Assembly (NCBI RefSeq): GCF_018343545.2
Contig: NZ_JAGYPE020000003.1
Coordinates: 74,910 to 138,909, forward strand
From: Neobacillus citreus
GTDB taxonomy: Bacteria; Bacillota; Bacilli; Bacillales; Cytobacillaceae
DNA: 64,000 nucleotides
Reading direction: 5' to 3'
Every line of letters starts with the position of its first letter. Position 1 is the stretch's first letter. The notes beneath the pieces were generated by a model. It searched no databases and was not told the DNA's origin. It saw nothing but the letters and a program-made list of their open reading frames with translations. The position numbers and the translations under genes were made by a program. This document shows, piece by piece, positions 10,303 to 19,412 of this stretch.

Positions 10303-10527
10303 CTATTTTGTTTTAGTAAAGATTTTTCCATTATTTAACTCGCACCAATCTGATAATTCCTCATAAGTTTCCTTATTCCCGTATTTTTCAAAAAAAGCTT
10401 CCTTATTTTCGAATACTTCCATTTCACCGTTTTCTAGTAATGTTACCATTTGATACGGATTTAATTGAAAAACCTTGGAAATGGCTATTAGTTCACCTAT
10501 ATGGACATTATCAGCTATATTTTCCAT
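10303..10527 (-). CDS. Hypothetical protein (74 aa)
   Basis: A small ORF with an excellent ribosome site (AAAAGGAGCGG, 6 nt before ATG). The product is acidic and soluble with no membrane segment, beginning MENIADNVHIGELIAIS and containing a Phe/Glu-rich middle. I do not recognise the family. The N-terminal residues 10-30 (ELIAISKVFQLNPYQM) vaguely resemble a helix-turn-helix, but this is too short to call. No operon partner is evident. Confidence 0.6.
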   Translation of the reverse strand: MENIADNVHIGELIAISKVFQLNPYQMVTLLENGEMEVFENKEAFFEKYGNKETYEELSDWCELNNGKIFTKTK

Positions 10528-10605
10528 TATTTCCGCTCCTTTTACAGATCGAATCCAAATTAAAACTTCTTAAAGTATTTACCAAAAGTGTAGACATTAT
10601 TTATT

Positions 10606-10640
10606 GTGACTATAAGTTGAAAAAACATCTCTATAGTCAC
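10606..10640. repeat. Hairpin of unknown role
   Basis: GTGACTATA (10606-10614) pairs perfectly with TATAGTCAC (10632-10640). A second small stem (TGAAAAA/TTTTTCA) follows. No gene clearly ends here; it may be a relic terminator. Confidence 0.4.
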
Positions 10641-10747
10641 CTGAAAAATAGGTGGCTTTTTCAAAGCATGCGGGAGAGGGCTGTGAATGCTATTGTCACG
10701 TACAGTGAAAATGAGGACAAAAAGGGGTTTTGTATTTTACATAAATA

Positions 10748-10777
10748 AAAGCCCGAAATCATATGCTTTCGGGCTTT
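10748..10777 (-). terminator. Bidirectional terminator below the 198-aa membrane protein gene
   Basis: An 11-bp perfect stem AAAGCCCGAAA (10748-10758) with TTTCGGGCTTT (10767-10777). On the minus strand it lies just after the stop of the gene at 10797-11393, with an A/T tract. Confidence 0.8.
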
Positions 10778-10796
10778 CCGTATTTGGTAAATTCGT

Positions 10797-11393
10797 TCAG
10801 ACTCTTCCTTCAAGTATTTGCTTTCGATACTGGAAGGCGGTTAGTAATTTATAACCTCTAAGGTTAGGAAGCATTTTATCCAGCAGCGCAACCGCCTCTT
10901 CCTTTTTCCCATCATAAACGGCTTGATCGACTTCCAATATCTTTAGGAAAAAGGTGTCTGCAATCTTATCTTTATATTGTTTGAATGACGCATCATCACC
11001 TTCATTAATAGCGATATCCGCCAAAGTGTACCACTTTGTTTTATGTCCAGCCATTTTCGAAAGAAGTTCTTTTGCTTTTTCATATTGTTTATACTCCATT
11101 AAGAGCATCAATTCGGAGTTTTGTTTTAATTTTTTGGAACGGATTTTCCCCATGGCTTGTTCCGCTGCTGGTAGGTTCCCGTGAAGATTATGGTATAGGA
11201 ATTGCAAATGTGGAGATTTCGATTTATTTAAGTACGACATTATCTTTTCGGCGTCTTTACCAAATATAAGCTGGTTTCGAACAAGGATAAAAACAACCGC
11301 AACAGCTAATACGCCAAACATGATCCAGATGGGAACCTGAAAAACGCCCATCAAAAAAGCAAACAAAAAGACTAGAACCAAAATCCAAATCAT
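10797..11393 (-). CDS. Conserved membrane-anchored protein of unknown function
   Basis: This 198-aa product begins with two close hydrophobic segments (about residues 2-18 and 20-39), followed by a soluble, helix-rich domain of repeated short helices (e.g. YKQYEKAKELLSKM and YDGKKEEAVALLDKM) that read like tetratricopeptide-type hairpins. The soluble part should face the cytoplasm. GGAGG precedes ATG. I recognise the general type from Bacillus genomes as an uncharacterised protein but can give no function. It is monocistronic, ending in a strong terminator. Confidence 0.7.
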   Translation of the reverse strand: MIWILVLVFLFAFLMGVFQVPIWIMFGVLAVAVVFILVRNQLIFGKDAEKIMSYLNKSKSPHLQFLYHNLHGNLPAAEQAMGKIRSKKLKQNSELMLLMEYKQYEKAKELLSKMAGHKTKWYTLADIAINEGDDASFKQYKDKIADTFFLKILEVDQAVYDGKKEEAVALLDKMLPNLRGYKLLTAFQYRKQILEGRV

Positions 11394-11583
11394 AGAATCC
11401 TCCGTTAGCAGGTTTTTCTCCTATTTTATCACACTATTGTTTTCCTGAATTTATCTGAAATGCAAAAGATTTACCCGCATCGTAATTTTTTTTGTAAGTC
11501 AAAGGAGAGCGGGGAAGCGCTTTTTAAAGTAGAATTACAAAAGTATATATACTTTTATTACAAGTTAATTAAGGCATATTAAA

Positions 11584-11616
11584 AGGCATGAGTCCAGTTC
11601 AATATGGAACTCATGC
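11584..11616. repeat. Hairpin, first copy of a duplicated gene end
   Basis: GGCATGAGT pairs with ACTCATGCC. It is followed (to about 11660) by a degraded copy of the C-terminus of the gene at 12087 (reading HSKDEY stop on the minus strand). The second copy is at 12040-12072. Confidence 0.6.
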
Positions 11617-11670
11617 CCGAGTAGCTTGTGGGTTAATATTCGTCCTTGGAATGTATCGTATTGGCTATTT

Positions 11671-12039
11671 TTATTCTTCTGTAGGATTTTTAGGTCCGTT
11701 AAGTTCTAATTGATAAAATGCTAAGTCAAGCCATCTATTAAATTTAAAACCTGCCTTTTTTATTGTACCTGAATGAACAAAGCCAAAGTTTTTATGCATG
11801 GCAATGCTTTTTTCATTGGCTGCATCAATTCCAGCAATTAAAGTCATATACTCCTTTTCCTTGGCAATAGCGATTAATTCCTTCAATAAACAAGTCCCAA
11901 TTCCTTTTTTTCTGTATTCCTTATTTACATAAACAGAATGTTCGATGGAATATTTATAAGCGGGCCATGCTCTAAAAGGACCAAAAGTTGCAAATCCAAC
12001 CACTTTATTATCTTGTTCACATACTAAAATAAAATAAAA
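11671..12039 (-). pseudogene. GNAT acetyltransferase, 5'-truncated
   Basis: The readable part gives a GNAT fold of the phosphinothricin/amino-acid N-acetyltransferase type: VVGFATFGPFRAWPAYKY, then the acetyl-CoA loop YRKKGIGTCLL, then NEKSIAMHKNFGF. The open frame upstream of a possible GTG (12003) continues with FYFILVCEQDN, then runs straight into the hairpin at 12040, so about 60 N-terminal residues of a normal ~165-aa enzyme are missing. No ribosome site serves the GTG. The gene body sits exactly between two copies of a duplicated hairpin/gene-end sequence, so it was most likely truncated by a recombination or insertion event. Confidence 0.7.
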
Positions 12040-12072
12040 GGCATGAGTCTAGTTATATACAGAACTCATGCC
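12040..12072. repeat. Hairpin, second copy; terminator of the 72-aa gene
   Basis: GGCATGAGT with ACTCATGCC (imperfect inner stem), followed on the minus strand by AATTTTATTTTA-like sequence, so it can terminate the gene at 12087-12305. Confidence 0.6.
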
Positions 12073-12086
12073 AAATTAGCTGTTGG

Positions 12087-12305
12087 TCAATATTCGTCTT
12101 CGCTATACATTGCAGCAATAAATTCATGAAGTTTGTCCTCTTCATAATCGCTTAATTCCCTCATGGGGATGACTGTTTGATGTTGAGAATCACGCCCGCG
12201 TATTTCTGCCACTAATTTCTCATCTAGAAATACATTAAAAGCGGGTTCATTTTCATGGGATGGTTGAATCGGTTCTTTACGAAAATTCGGTTTATGTTCT
12301 GACAT
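12087..12305 (-). CDS. Hypothetical protein (72 aa)
   Basis: The ATG at 12305 is preferred to 12323 because AAAGGAG lies 5 nt upstream. The product is small, charged and soluble, beginning MSEHKPNFRKEPIQPS and ending acidic (AAMYSEDEY). A short central stretch (FNVFLDEKLVAEIRGRD) looks beta-rich. I do not recognise a function. Its last codons and its terminator hairpin are duplicated at 11584-11660. Confidence 0.6.
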   Translation of the reverse strand: MSEHKPNFRKEPIQPSHENEPAFNVFLDEKLVAEIRGRDSQHQTVIPMRELSDYEEDKLHEFIAAMYSEDEY

Positions 12306-12518
12306 ATGAACTCCTTTTATCACTAAAGTTTATCTCTTCCCCTCATTATCACCCATTCTTCATTCTTTATGTAATTACCAGCATATACCTTGCTATTTGC
12401 AATAATTTTTAATTATATTCCTGCAAAAAATAAGAAATGGGGCAAAATGAATACGTAGTGGATGTCGTACAACCTGATATCATGTGTAAAAAATTGAAGA
12501 TGAAAGGATAGATAGTAT

Positions 12519-12668
12519 ATGAGCGATAAATCATGGAGAGTAGACTCTTATCAAGAAGGAGAGTATAAAATAAGTGTTAGGAAAAATTTAGAGAATGATC
12601 GGGTAGACGAAGGTGATTTGCCTGATAACGAACGCCTCGAACGTATCAATCTTAATAATAAAGAGTAA
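12519..12668 (+). CDS. Small hypothetical protein (49 aa)
   Basis: A short ORF preceded by GAAAGGATAG and starting at ATG 12519. The product is highly charged (SWRVDSYQEGEYKISVRK, then DEGDLPDNERLERI), with no hydrophobic segment and no cysteine. It is followed about 100 nt later by a hairpin. I do not recognise the family; coding is supported by the ribosome site and by amino-acid composition only. Confidence 0.5.
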   Translation: MSDKSWRVDSYQEGEYKISVRKNLENDRVDEGDLPDNERLERINLNNKE

Positions 12669-12766
12669 GTATATCGTCTCAAATTATCAATTATAGGAAT
12701 ATCGTTAAAAGCCCTGATTTGGGGTTATGTATTGCTAATCTAGTGGTACTAAAGGGGACTTAAAAT

Positions 12767-12789
12767 AGCCCTTCCAATAAAGAAGGGCT
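12767..12789 (-). terminator. Terminator below the flavin oxidoreductase gene
   Basis: AGCCCTTC pairs with GAAGGGCT around a 7-nt loop. On the minus strand ATTTTAA follows. It can serve both directions. Confidence 0.55.
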
Positions 12790-12837
12790 TATCCAGTGTA
12801 TTTGCAGGTTGATAAAACGGACGGTTTTTGACGGTAA

Positions 12838-13962
12838 TTAAATCAGTTGCTTCTCGGATTCCTTCGTATAATGCATTACTTGATCAAGGTTGCCATTTTT
12901 GAGTTTTACTGCCCATTCTGGATCAGCTAGCACGGCACGGCCGACGGCTACATAGTCAAATTCGCCTGCTTTGATTTTTTCATCTATAATTTTAAGATTG
13001 TCTACAATTGTGACATTATCATTATCCTGATTGCTCAGATAAGCGCGGTTAATTCCAACAGAACCGACCGCAATCGTTGGCTTTTTAGTAATTCGTTTCG
13101 TCCAGCCGGCTAAGCCTAATGATGGATCTTCATCCCTAAATTCAGGTTCCCAGATTCGTCTTGTCGAGCAGTGGAAAATGTCTACGCCAGCTTCAACCAA
13201 AGGAGTGAGCAATTGTTCAAGCTCTTTAGAGTTGTTAGCTAATTTAGCTTGATAATCTGTTCCTTTCCATTGTGAATAACGAAAGACAATTGGAAAATCT
13301 TGCCCGACTGCTTTCCGGCAAGCACGAACAACATCTGCTGCAAACTTTGAACGCTCGCCTATATCCCCGCCATACTCATCTGTACGTTTGTTTGTTAGTT
13401 CCCAAAAAAATTGATCGATTAAGTATCCATGTGCTCCATGCAATTCAATTCCGTCAAAGCCGATGCGCTTCGCATTTGCTGCGGCTTCGGCGTAGGCGTC
13501 TATCATTTCAGCGACTTCATCTTTCGTTAAAGCCTTTATTTTCTCATTTCTTTGGCCTTTTAAAGTAAATCCAGACGGACTGACAGGAGGGGCGTCAACA
13601 TTTGGTTCACTGCCTGCTCTTCTTGCTGCACCTACATGCCATATTTGTGGAATGATTTTGCCACCTGCCTGGTGGACTTCATGCACAACATTTGCCCAGC
13701 CATTTAAGGCGTCCTCACCATAAAAACGGGGAATATCGGGGCTCATTACTGCAGCTGGGTGGTTGATTGCTGTTCCTTCAGTTATGATGAGTCCAATCCC
13801 ATTCTCAGCACGTTTGCGGTAATATTGAGCAACATTTTCTCCTGGTACACCTTCTGGCGAAAACATCCTTGTCATAGGAGCCATTACTAACCGGCTTTCT
13901 AACCTTTCATTTCCAAATGGTACAGATTGAAACAATGTATGACCTGCGAACTCTTGATCCAA
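12838..13962 (-). CDS. NADH:flavin oxidoreductase (Old Yellow Enzyme family)
   Basis: About 374 aa forming the FMN-binding TIM barrel of the OYE family, which reduces activated C=C bonds of enones and similar compounds with NAD(P)H. Visible markers are LVMAPMTRM near the N-terminus, IPQIWHVGA, GFDGIELHGAHGYLIDQFF with the substrate-binding His, NKRTDEYGG, and YVAVGRAVLADPEW at the C-terminal FMN-phosphate site. I prefer TTG 13962 (MDQEF...) because AGAAGGA lies 10 nt before it; the upstream GTG at 13971 abuts that site. The gene is alone, ending in a hairpin. Confidence 0.87.
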   Translation of the reverse strand: MDQEFAGHTLFQSVPFGNERLESRLVMAPMTRMFSPEGVPGENVAQYYRKRAENGIGLIITEGTAINHPAAVMSPDIPRFYGEDALNGWANVVHEVHQAGGKIIPQIWHVGAARRAGSEPNVDAPPVSPSGFTLKGQRNEKIKALTKDEVAEMIDAYAEAAANAKRIGFDGIELHGAHGYLIDQFFWELTNKRTDEYGGDIGERSKFAADVVRACRKAVGQDFPIVFRYSQWKGTDYQAKLANNSKELEQLLTPLVEAGVDIFHCSTRRIWEPEFRDEDPSLGLAGWTKRITKKPTIAVGSVGINRAYLSNQDNDNVTIVDNLKIIDEKIKAGEFDYVAVGRAVLADPEWAVKLKNGNLDQVMHYTKESEKQLI

Positions 13963-14082
13963 GGCGAGCACTTCCTTCTATTTATTTGTTTAATCATGCT
14001 TCCTTTATTCTAACAATTACTCTATATAAATAAAAACATATAAGTCTTATGTTTTTATATTTTTCAAAAAACCACATGGCAA

Positions 14083-14102
14083 CCTAGTGAACAGATCACC
14101 TA
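14083..14102. promoter_or_regulatory. GntR operator-like half site 1
   Basis: CCTAGTGAACAGATCACCTA shares CAGATCACCTA with the sites at 14181, 18745 and 18890. Confidence 0.45.
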
Positions 14103-14180
14103 GTATATAATTAATTATTATAATCTTCAGTATATATATATTGACAGAAACGGTCATTGGCTCATATACTCAAATAGTAA

Positions 14181-14207
14181 CCTAGTGTTCAGATCACCTA
14201 ATAACCA
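14181..14207. promoter_or_regulatory. GntR operator-like site 2
   Basis: CCTAGTGTTCAGATCACC followed by TAATAACCA; the tail CAGATCACCTAATAACCA also appears at 18745-18769 and 18890-18914. Confidence 0.5.
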
Positions 14208-14462
14208 TTTATAAATCAGTTAATGTGAATAAATGAGCAAGGGGAGTAACGAAAAAAGTTGAGGATGTTATTGAACAAATATAAAAAGAAAGATGTTTAA
14301 TGTAAAATTTAATTTTCTAATAGACATAAATTATTTGTGGAATAGTTGCCCAAAAATTCATTGTAAAACTGATTTTGTAAAGAAACTCACATATATTACC
14401 TAGCATCAAAAACCTAATAACTTTAGGTTCAGATAGGTATATACAAAAAAGGAGTGGTGGAT

Positions 14463-15188
14463 GTGTGGGAAATTCAGCAAGTTAAGCCTAGAAATTTATA
14501 TGAGGATGTTGTTGAACAACTAAAAGAAATTATATCTAATGGGGATTTAAAACCTGGAGATAAAATACCATCGGTACGTTCACTATCAAGTTCGTTTAAT
14601 GTTGGGCAATCAACAATACGTGAAGCATTGAGTGTATTAAAAACGATTGGTTTGATAGAAACAAGGCATGGAGAAGGGACATTCATTCGTAATTTTGATT
14701 CCTCTATTCTAAACCAGTCGATTCCCGATTATCTTCTCATTACAAAAGAAGACATAACAAATTTGTTAGATGTTCGTAAGATCTTAGAGAAGGGGACGGT
14801 AGCATTCGCTGCTCAAAGAAGAACAGCCGAAGATTTAAAAAAAATTGAAACAGCTATTAACAAAATGGAATCGGATTTAACATCTATTAATATTGGTGGG
14901 GAAGCGGACTGGGCCTTCCATTTTGCAATTGCAGAAGCCAGTCAGAATAAAATTTTGATATCGTTGATGGAACAACTTTCGAATATAATGCAAAAGGCAT
15001 TGAGGGCTATCAGGGATAAATTTTATGTCTCTCCAGACATGCCAGAAAAATTATTGGCAGAACATCGCGAGATTTTTTTAGCAATCAAGGAACAAAATGT
15101 TACCAAAGCTGAGGAACGAATAGTTGCACATTTAGTTAGTGCGCAGGAGCTATTTGACCAATACGATGAAATGGTGGAAGAAAATTGA
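14463..15188 (+). CDS. lutR: GntR/FadR-family regulator, probable lactate regulator LutR
   Basis: About 241 aa: an N-terminal winged helix (PGDKIPSVRSLSSSFNVGQSTIREAL, with the recognition helix near residues 50-60) and a C-terminal FCD ligand domain with the metal-binding His pattern (DWAFHFAIAEAS, LAEHREIFLAI). I choose GTG 14463 because AAGGAG ends 8 nt before it; GTG 14454 overlaps that site. In B. subtilis LutR represses lutABC and responds to lactate. Here lutABC follows directly with a perfect operator in front of it, which supports the name. Decayed fragments of a paralogue lie at 18655 and 19169. Confidence 0.8.
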   Translation: MWEIQQVKPRNLYEDVVEQLKEIISNGDLKPGDKIPSVRSLSSSFNVGQSTIREALSVLKTIGLIETRHGEGTFIRNFDSSILNQSIPDYLLITKEDITNLLDVRKILEKGTVAFAAQRRTAEDLKKIETAINKMESDLTSINIGGEADWAFHFAIAEASQNKILISLMEQLSNIMQKALRAIRDKFYVSPDMPEKLLAEHREIFLAIKEQNVTKAEERIVAHLVSAQELFDQYDEMVEEN

Positions 15189-15270
15189 TATGTTCCTAGC
15201 TGGGGTTTATGTTTTTTACTAGGTATAGTTATTTTCCTTACGGGGTGCAATGAATGTAAATACAATTAAG

Positions 15271-15303
15271 AAAAAGTCCAAATATTGCTATTTGGACTTT
15301 TTT
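15271..15303 (+). terminator. Rho-independent terminator after gntR
   Basis: A 14-bp perfect stem (AAAAAGTCCAAATA with TATTTGGACTTTTT) has a 4-nt loop. It separates lutR from lutABC transcriptionally. Confidence 0.9.
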
Positions 15304-15428
15304 TACTCTTTTATTTCAACTGTTTCTCAACAAAAAGTGAACTACTTATTTAATTTTAAGAGCATTTTTTTCTGAAAACCCTTTCTAAAGATGGTAAATT
15401 GTTGTAATATATAGAATATTAAATAATT

Positions 15429-15445
15429 AGGTCATCAGATGACCT
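15429..15445. promoter_or_regulatory. LutR operator in front of lutA
   Basis: AGGTCATCAGATGACCT is a perfect 17-bp palindrome 37 nt upstream of lutA. Its core TCATCAGATGA matches the known LutR/LldR-type GntR operators (TCATCTGATGA on the other strand). Confidence 0.8.
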
Positions 15446-15482
15446 GCTAGGTGAAAAAGAATTTTTTAAGGGGAAGAGAAAA

Positions 15483-16199
15483 ATGAAGGTTACTCTATTT
15501 GCAACGTGTATGGTTGATATGTTTCAGGGAAATGTTGGCAAGGCGGCAGTTGAACTGCTTGAAAGATTGGGCTGTGAAATTGAATTCCCTGAGTCGCAGG
15601 TTTGCTGTGGCCAGCCGGCATATAATAGTGGTTATGTAAAGGAATCAAAGGAGGCCATGAAGCGGATGATTGAAACATTTAGTGATGCCGAATATGTAGT
15701 CTCTCCTTCCGGTTCATGTGCTTTTATGTTTAAGGAGTATCCTCATATTTTTGCAGGAGATCCTGTTTGGGAACCAAAGGCATTGGCATTGGCAGAAAAA
15801 ACATTTGAGTTAACTCAATTTATCGTGGAAGTTTTACAAATTGAGGATGTCGGGGCCAGGTTCGAGGGGAATGTTACTTATCACACCTCTTGCCATATGA
15901 CAAGATTATTAGGAGTTAAAGAGCCGCCAATGATTCTATTGAAAAATGTTAAAGGCTTGAAGTTCACTGAATTACCAGGTAAGGAACAATGCTGCGGTTT
16001 TGGAGGTACCTTTGCTGTAAAAATGGCACAAATTTCTGAGCAGATGGTTGATGAGAAAGTCCGCCATGTTGAAGAAACCGGAGCAGATTACCTTGTCGGT
16101 GCAGATGCTGCCTGCCTTATGAACATCGGCGGCCGGATTGAAAGATTAGGGAAACCGGTTAAGGTCCTGCATATTGCAGAAGTATTGAATAGTTATTAA
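15483..16199 (+). CDS. lutA: Lactate utilization protein A (CCG-domain iron-sulfur protein)
   Basis: This 238-aa subunit of the LutABC L-lactate dehydrogenase complex has two CCG cysteine-rich domains: CCGQP (C41, C42) and CCGFGG (C170, C171), which bind Fe-S or related redox centres as in heterodisulfide reductase and glycolate oxidase subunits. The length matches B. subtilis LutA. ATG follows AGGGGAAGAG. It is the first gene of lutABC, behind the LutR operator. The complex oxidises L-lactate to pyruvate in the cytoplasm. Confidence 0.93.
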   Translation: MKVTLFATCMVDMFQGNVGKAAVELLERLGCEIEFPESQVCCGQPAYNSGYVKESKEAMKRMIETFSDAEYVVSPSGSCAFMFKEYPHIFAGDPVWEPKALALAEKTFELTQFIVEVLQIEDVGARFEGNVTYHTSCHMTRLLGVKEPPMILLKNVKGLKFTELPGKEQCCGFGGTFAVKMAQISEQMVDEKVRHVEETGADYLVGADAACLMNIGGRIERLGKPVKVLHIAEVLNSY

Positions 16200-16238
16200 G
16201 TTAATTACTTATTTGAAATCATAATAGGGGGATTTCTA

Positions 16239-17672
16239 ATGGCAATTAAGATTGGCACGGAACAGTTTACGGAACGTGTTGATAACGGAATTCATGATGA
16301 TTTCATGCGTGGTGCAGTTGCCTCTGCACAAGATGGGATGAGCATGAAGCGCAAGGCAGCGACAACCGAGGACTTGGGCAACTGGCAGGAATGGCGCAAT
16401 CATGGGGAAGAAATCAGGCAACATGTTCTTGAGTATTTGGATTATTACTTAGAGCAATTAAGTGAAAATGTTGCTAAACGCGGAGGGCACGTCTTTTTCG
16501 CCCAGACAAAGGAAGAAGCGAATGAATACATCAGAAGTATTGTGCAAAAGAAAAACGCGAAAAAGATTGTGAAATCTAAATCGATGATGACTGAAGAAAT
16601 CAGCTTGAATGCAATGCTAGAAGAGGAAGGCTGTGAAGTTGTTGAAACAGATCTCGGTGAATACATACTACAGCTTGATGAGCACGATCCGCCATCCCAT
16701 ATTGTAGCACCGGCATTGCATAAAAATAGAGAGCAGGTCAGGGAAGTTTTCGAAAAGAAATTAGGATACACGAAATCATCCAATCCTGAAGAACTTGCTT
16801 ATCAGGCACGGGTTACTCTTCGGAAAAAGTTTTTAGCAGCGGATATTGGGATAACTGGCTGTAACTTTGCGGTTGCAGAAACTGGTTCCTTTTGTTTAGT
16901 CACAAATGAAGGGAATGCCGACTTGGTGACGGCACTGCCGAAAACACAAATCACCGTTATGGGAATGGAGCGGCTGGTTCCAACCTTTGAAGAAATGGAA
17001 GTGCTCGTCAGTATGCTGACAAGAAATGCAGTTGGACAAAAACTGACAAGCTATATCACCGTATTGACTGGGCCGAGGGAAGAACTGGATGTCGACGGAC
17101 CGGAAGAATTTCATCTGGTCATTGTTGATAATGGCAGATCCGACATTCTTGGTGGTGAATTCCAGTCAGTATTGCAATGTATCCGCTGCGCAGCATGTAT
17201 TAATGTATGCCCGGTATATCGTCATATTGGCGGACATTCTTACGGTTCCATTTATCCCGGACCAATTGGTGCCGTTCTTACACCGCTGCTAGGGGGCTAT
17301 GATGAATACAAGGAGCTGCCATATGCATCCACCCTTTGCGGGGCCTGTACAGAAGTATGTCCAGTGAAAATTCCGCTTCACAACCTGCTGCATAAACATC
17401 GGGAAGTAATTGTGGAAAAGGAAGGAAAAGCACCTGTTTCGGAAAAATTATTAATGAAGACATTTGGGTTAGGTGCTGCATCACTAACTCTTTATAAAAT
17501 TGGTTCAAAGATTGCACCTGCTGCTATGTCTCCATTTATCTCAGGGGATAAAATTTCTAAAGGTCCAGGACTATTAAAGGCTTGGACGGAAATTCGAGAT
17601 TTTCCAGCACCAAGTAAAGAGAGATTCCGAGATTGGTTTAAAAATCGGGAGAAAGGAGACAAAAAGTCATGA
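16239..17672 (+). CDS. lutB: Lactate utilization protein B (4Fe-4S protein)
   Basis: This 477-aa iron-sulfur subunit of the lactate oxidation complex has an N-terminal LUD domain (about residues 60-300) followed by two ferredoxin-type motifs, [12 protein letters not shown] (C314, C317, C320, C324) and CGACTEVCP (C367, C370, C374), which carry electrons from lactate oxidation. The length equals B. subtilis LutB. ATG follows TAGGGGGA. The stop overlaps lutC by four bases (ATGA), so translation of the two is coupled. Confidence 0.94.
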   Translation: MAIKIGTEQFTERVDNGIHDDFMRGAVASAQDGMSMKRKAATTEDLGNWQEWRNHGEEIRQHVLEYLDYYLEQLSENVAKRGGHVFFAQTKEEANEYIRSIVQKKNAKKIVKSKSMMTEEISLNAMLEEEGCEVVETDLGEYILQLDEHDPPSHIVAPALHKNREQVREVFEKKLGYTKSSNPEELAYQARVTLRKKFLAADIGITGCNFAVAETGSFCLVTNEGNADLVTALPKTQITVMGMERLVPTFEEMEVLVSMLTRNAVGQKLTSYITVLTGPREELDVDGPEEFHLVIVDNGRSDILGGEFQSVLQCIRCAACINVCPVYRHIGGHSYGSIYPGPIGAVLTPLLGGYDEYKELPYASTLCGACTEVCPVKIPLHNLLHKHREVIVEKEGKAPVSEKLLMKTFGLGAASLTLYKIGSKIAPAAMSPFISGDKISKGPGLLKAWTEIRDFPAPSKERFRDWFKNREKGDKKS

Positions 17673-18388
17673 TTGGCACTATCTATAATCGAGATAAATT
17701 TTTAAATAAAATTGTCAGCCGGTTGAACCGTCCGCGGGTTTCTGCTCTGATGGAAAGGCCGAAATGGAAGTATCAGCCTCAGTACGAAATCTATAAGGAT
17801 GTTGCACAGGATGAACTGCTGGAGATTTTAAAAGAGCATTGTAAAAAAATCCATACAAAGATTTTTACCGTTGATTTGGCCGAACTTCCGGCAGTGGTAT
17901 ATGATGTGGTCGCTGAATATGGCGGCGGTCCAGTTGTAACATGGAAGGATGAACAATTCTCCAAATGGGGTATTGATTCCCTGTGGAAAGAAAAGTGGCC
18001 ATCTGAACATGTTGATGTTTTTGAATGGGATTATACATTAGGGGAAGAGAATGTCCATCAGGCAGAGCGTGCAAATGTCGGGATCACAATTAGTGAGATA
18101 ACGCTTGCTGAGTCTGGAACGGTCGTTTTATTCAGTGACAAAGACAGGGGAAGAACTGTCAGCTTTTTGCCGGCGACCTCTATTATGTTGATTCCCAAAA
18201 GTTCGCTTGTTCCAAGAATGACTCAAGCAGCGTTGAAAATGCGGCAAATGTACCAAAATACGGGACATATTCCCTCCTGTATCAATTTTATCACGGGCCC
18301 AAGTAACTCAGCGGATATTGAATTGAACCTTGTTGTCGGAGTACACGGCCCGATAAAAGCAACGTATATTGTGATAAATGACATATAA
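17669..18388 (+). CDS. lutC: Lactate utilization protein C (LUD domain)
   Basis: This 239-aa LUD-domain protein is the third component of the LutABC complex. The recognisable segments are the N-terminal [19 protein letters not shown], the central [20 protein letters not shown] and the C-terminal [22 protein letters not shown], the family signature. The length matches LutC. It overlaps lutB by four bases. No lactate permease gene (lutP) follows; the operon ends here without a strong terminator, in a 1-kb region of decayed sequence. Confidence 0.93.
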   Translation: MIGTIYNRDKFLNKIVSRLNRPRVSALMERPKWKYQPQYEIYKDVAQDELLEILKEHCKKIHTKIFTVDLAELPAVVYDVVAEYGGGPVVTWKDEQFSKWGIDSLWKEKWPSEHVDVFEWDYTLGEENVHQAERANVGITISEITLAESGTVVLFSDKDRGRTVSFLPATSIMLIPKSSLVPRMTQAALKMRQMYQNTGHIPSCINFITGPSNSADIELNLVVGVHGPIKATYIVINDI

Positions 18389-18654
18389 TGGGGACTACCC
18401 TAGCTAGATCTTAAATAGGGGGTAACGTCTGATTTCACCTAACGGTCATTTCCTCCAGCAAGCTTTTTGAAAGAACTTAATCTTTTTTCATTCTTAATAT
18501 ATTTACTGTATAAAAACCATCAATAATCTGTTAACTCAGAAGGTTGCAGAGAATAGAAGATTATTAAAATAAAGAATATTTTTTATTGACAGAAAATTGA
18601 CTAAGTTATTATAATTATAATAACTAAATAGACTACCCATCTATTAATGTAAAC

Positions 18655-18731
18655 AGATTTATTGGATGTTCGTAGGATTCTGGAGAGGGGGCGGTAGCAC
18701 TCGTTGCACAGAGAAGAAAAGCTGAAATTGT
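18655..18731 (+). pseudogene. Fragment of a GntR regulator gene
   Basis: The sequence translates, with one base inserted in the G run near 18690, to LLDVRRILERGAVALVAQRR, aligning with LLDVRKILEKGTVAFAAQRR of the intact gntR (14766-14825). Only about 25 codons remain, and both ends are lost. Confidence 0.7.
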
Positions 18732-18744
18732 ATTTTTTAAAATT

Positions 18745-18769
18745 AAGTGATCAGATCACCTAATAACCA
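18745..18769. promoter_or_regulatory. GntR operator-like site 3
   Basis: TGATCAGATCA core within AAGTGATCAGATCACCTAAT; the core is palindromic and differs from the lutA operator core by a paired change at positions 2 and 10. Confidence 0.55.
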
Positions 18770-18889
18770 CATTGATTTAATTAGTTTGCATAGTAAGTGT
18801 TTAAATCTTTTATATTTTCAAATGGGTCCTTATAATTTAATACATTGTTTAGACAGTATCGATAAAAAGTGAAATATATTTTTTGTCTA

Positions 18890-18914
18890 AAGTGATCAGA
18901 TCACCTAATAACCA
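18890..18914. promoter_or_regulatory. GntR operator-like site 4
   Basis: The same 20-base sequence as site 3, continuing TAACCAT. The two copies are about 145 bp apart. Confidence 0.55.
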
Positions 18915-19126
18915 TGTTGCATTCTGTTCGATCATAGAGTTGGGTGAATACTGGAATTAAAACATCATATAAAAAACTAAAAGATATTTTTTTGTTTAAT
19001 TTACAACATATGAATTGTGGAAATAGAAGAATCGTACAGATACCAAATCCAGTTGGCAACTTATCTAAAGATGATATCCCGTATGACCTTCTTCAAAACA
19101 GCAGATATCCAATTTAAAGCTTGACT

Positions 19127-19150
19127 TAGTGATCAGATCACCAGGTTACT
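19127..19150. promoter_or_regulatory. GntR operator-like site 5
   Basis: TAGTGATCAGATCACC followed by AGGTTACT. It lies about 270 nt upstream of the 3-hydroxyacyl-CoA dehydrogenase start, so it may control the catabolic genes. Confidence 0.55.
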
Positions 19151-19168
19151 ATGTTTATATATTTAATG

Positions 19169-19222
19169 AGAGTAGTGGTCAATTGTGGGGAATTTAGTAA
19201 GCTAAAATCCCTAATTATTAAC
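19169..19222 (+). pseudogene. Fragment of the 5' end of a GntR gene
   Basis: GAGTAGTGGTCAATTGTGGG and the following bases (AATTTAGTAAGCTAAAA) match the ribosome site and first codons of the intact gntR near 14451-14490, with scattered changes. The rest of the gene is absent. Confidence 0.6.
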
Positions 19223-19412
19223 AATATAAATGTTTGTAAATTTAATAAAGGTGGTGGGTAGAACTCGAGGTTGAAGAAGAACAATAAATCTTTAAAAATC
19301 TGAGACTGTTTAAAACCAAATGGAATTCGATTTAATCCGTTACGATCGGTAACTACGATGCAAAATGGATTGAAGGCAGGTCGTAACAATATGAAAATTT
19401 GGGGGAATTAAA

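Larger units (their letters stand above)
13972..14462. other. 490-bp gap between the OYE and gntR genes
   Basis: AT-rich DNA with no ORF. A small hairpin (AAAAACATA/TATGTTTTT, about 14033-14057) and two operator-like sequences (14083 and 14181) are present, plus CTAATAACTTTAGG near 14412 just before gntR. Confidence 0.5.
18389..19412. other. 1-kb region of decayed gntR copies and operator repeats
   Basis: AT-rich DNA without an intact gene. It holds two fragments matching lutR (18655-18731 and 19169-19222), three copies of a TGATCAGATCA operator motif, and a short possible coding remnant near 19030-19118 (QIPNPVGNLSKDDIPYDLL, then a stop) that I cannot assign. It reads as the debris of at least two regulator-plus-promoter duplications. 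Confidence 0.65.

Noticed and set aside
10440..10748. 102-codon plus-strand ORF overlapping the 74-aa minus-strand gene
   Set aside because: No ribosome site, runs through two hairpins, and the minus-strand gene has a strong ribosome site; composition is not protein-like.
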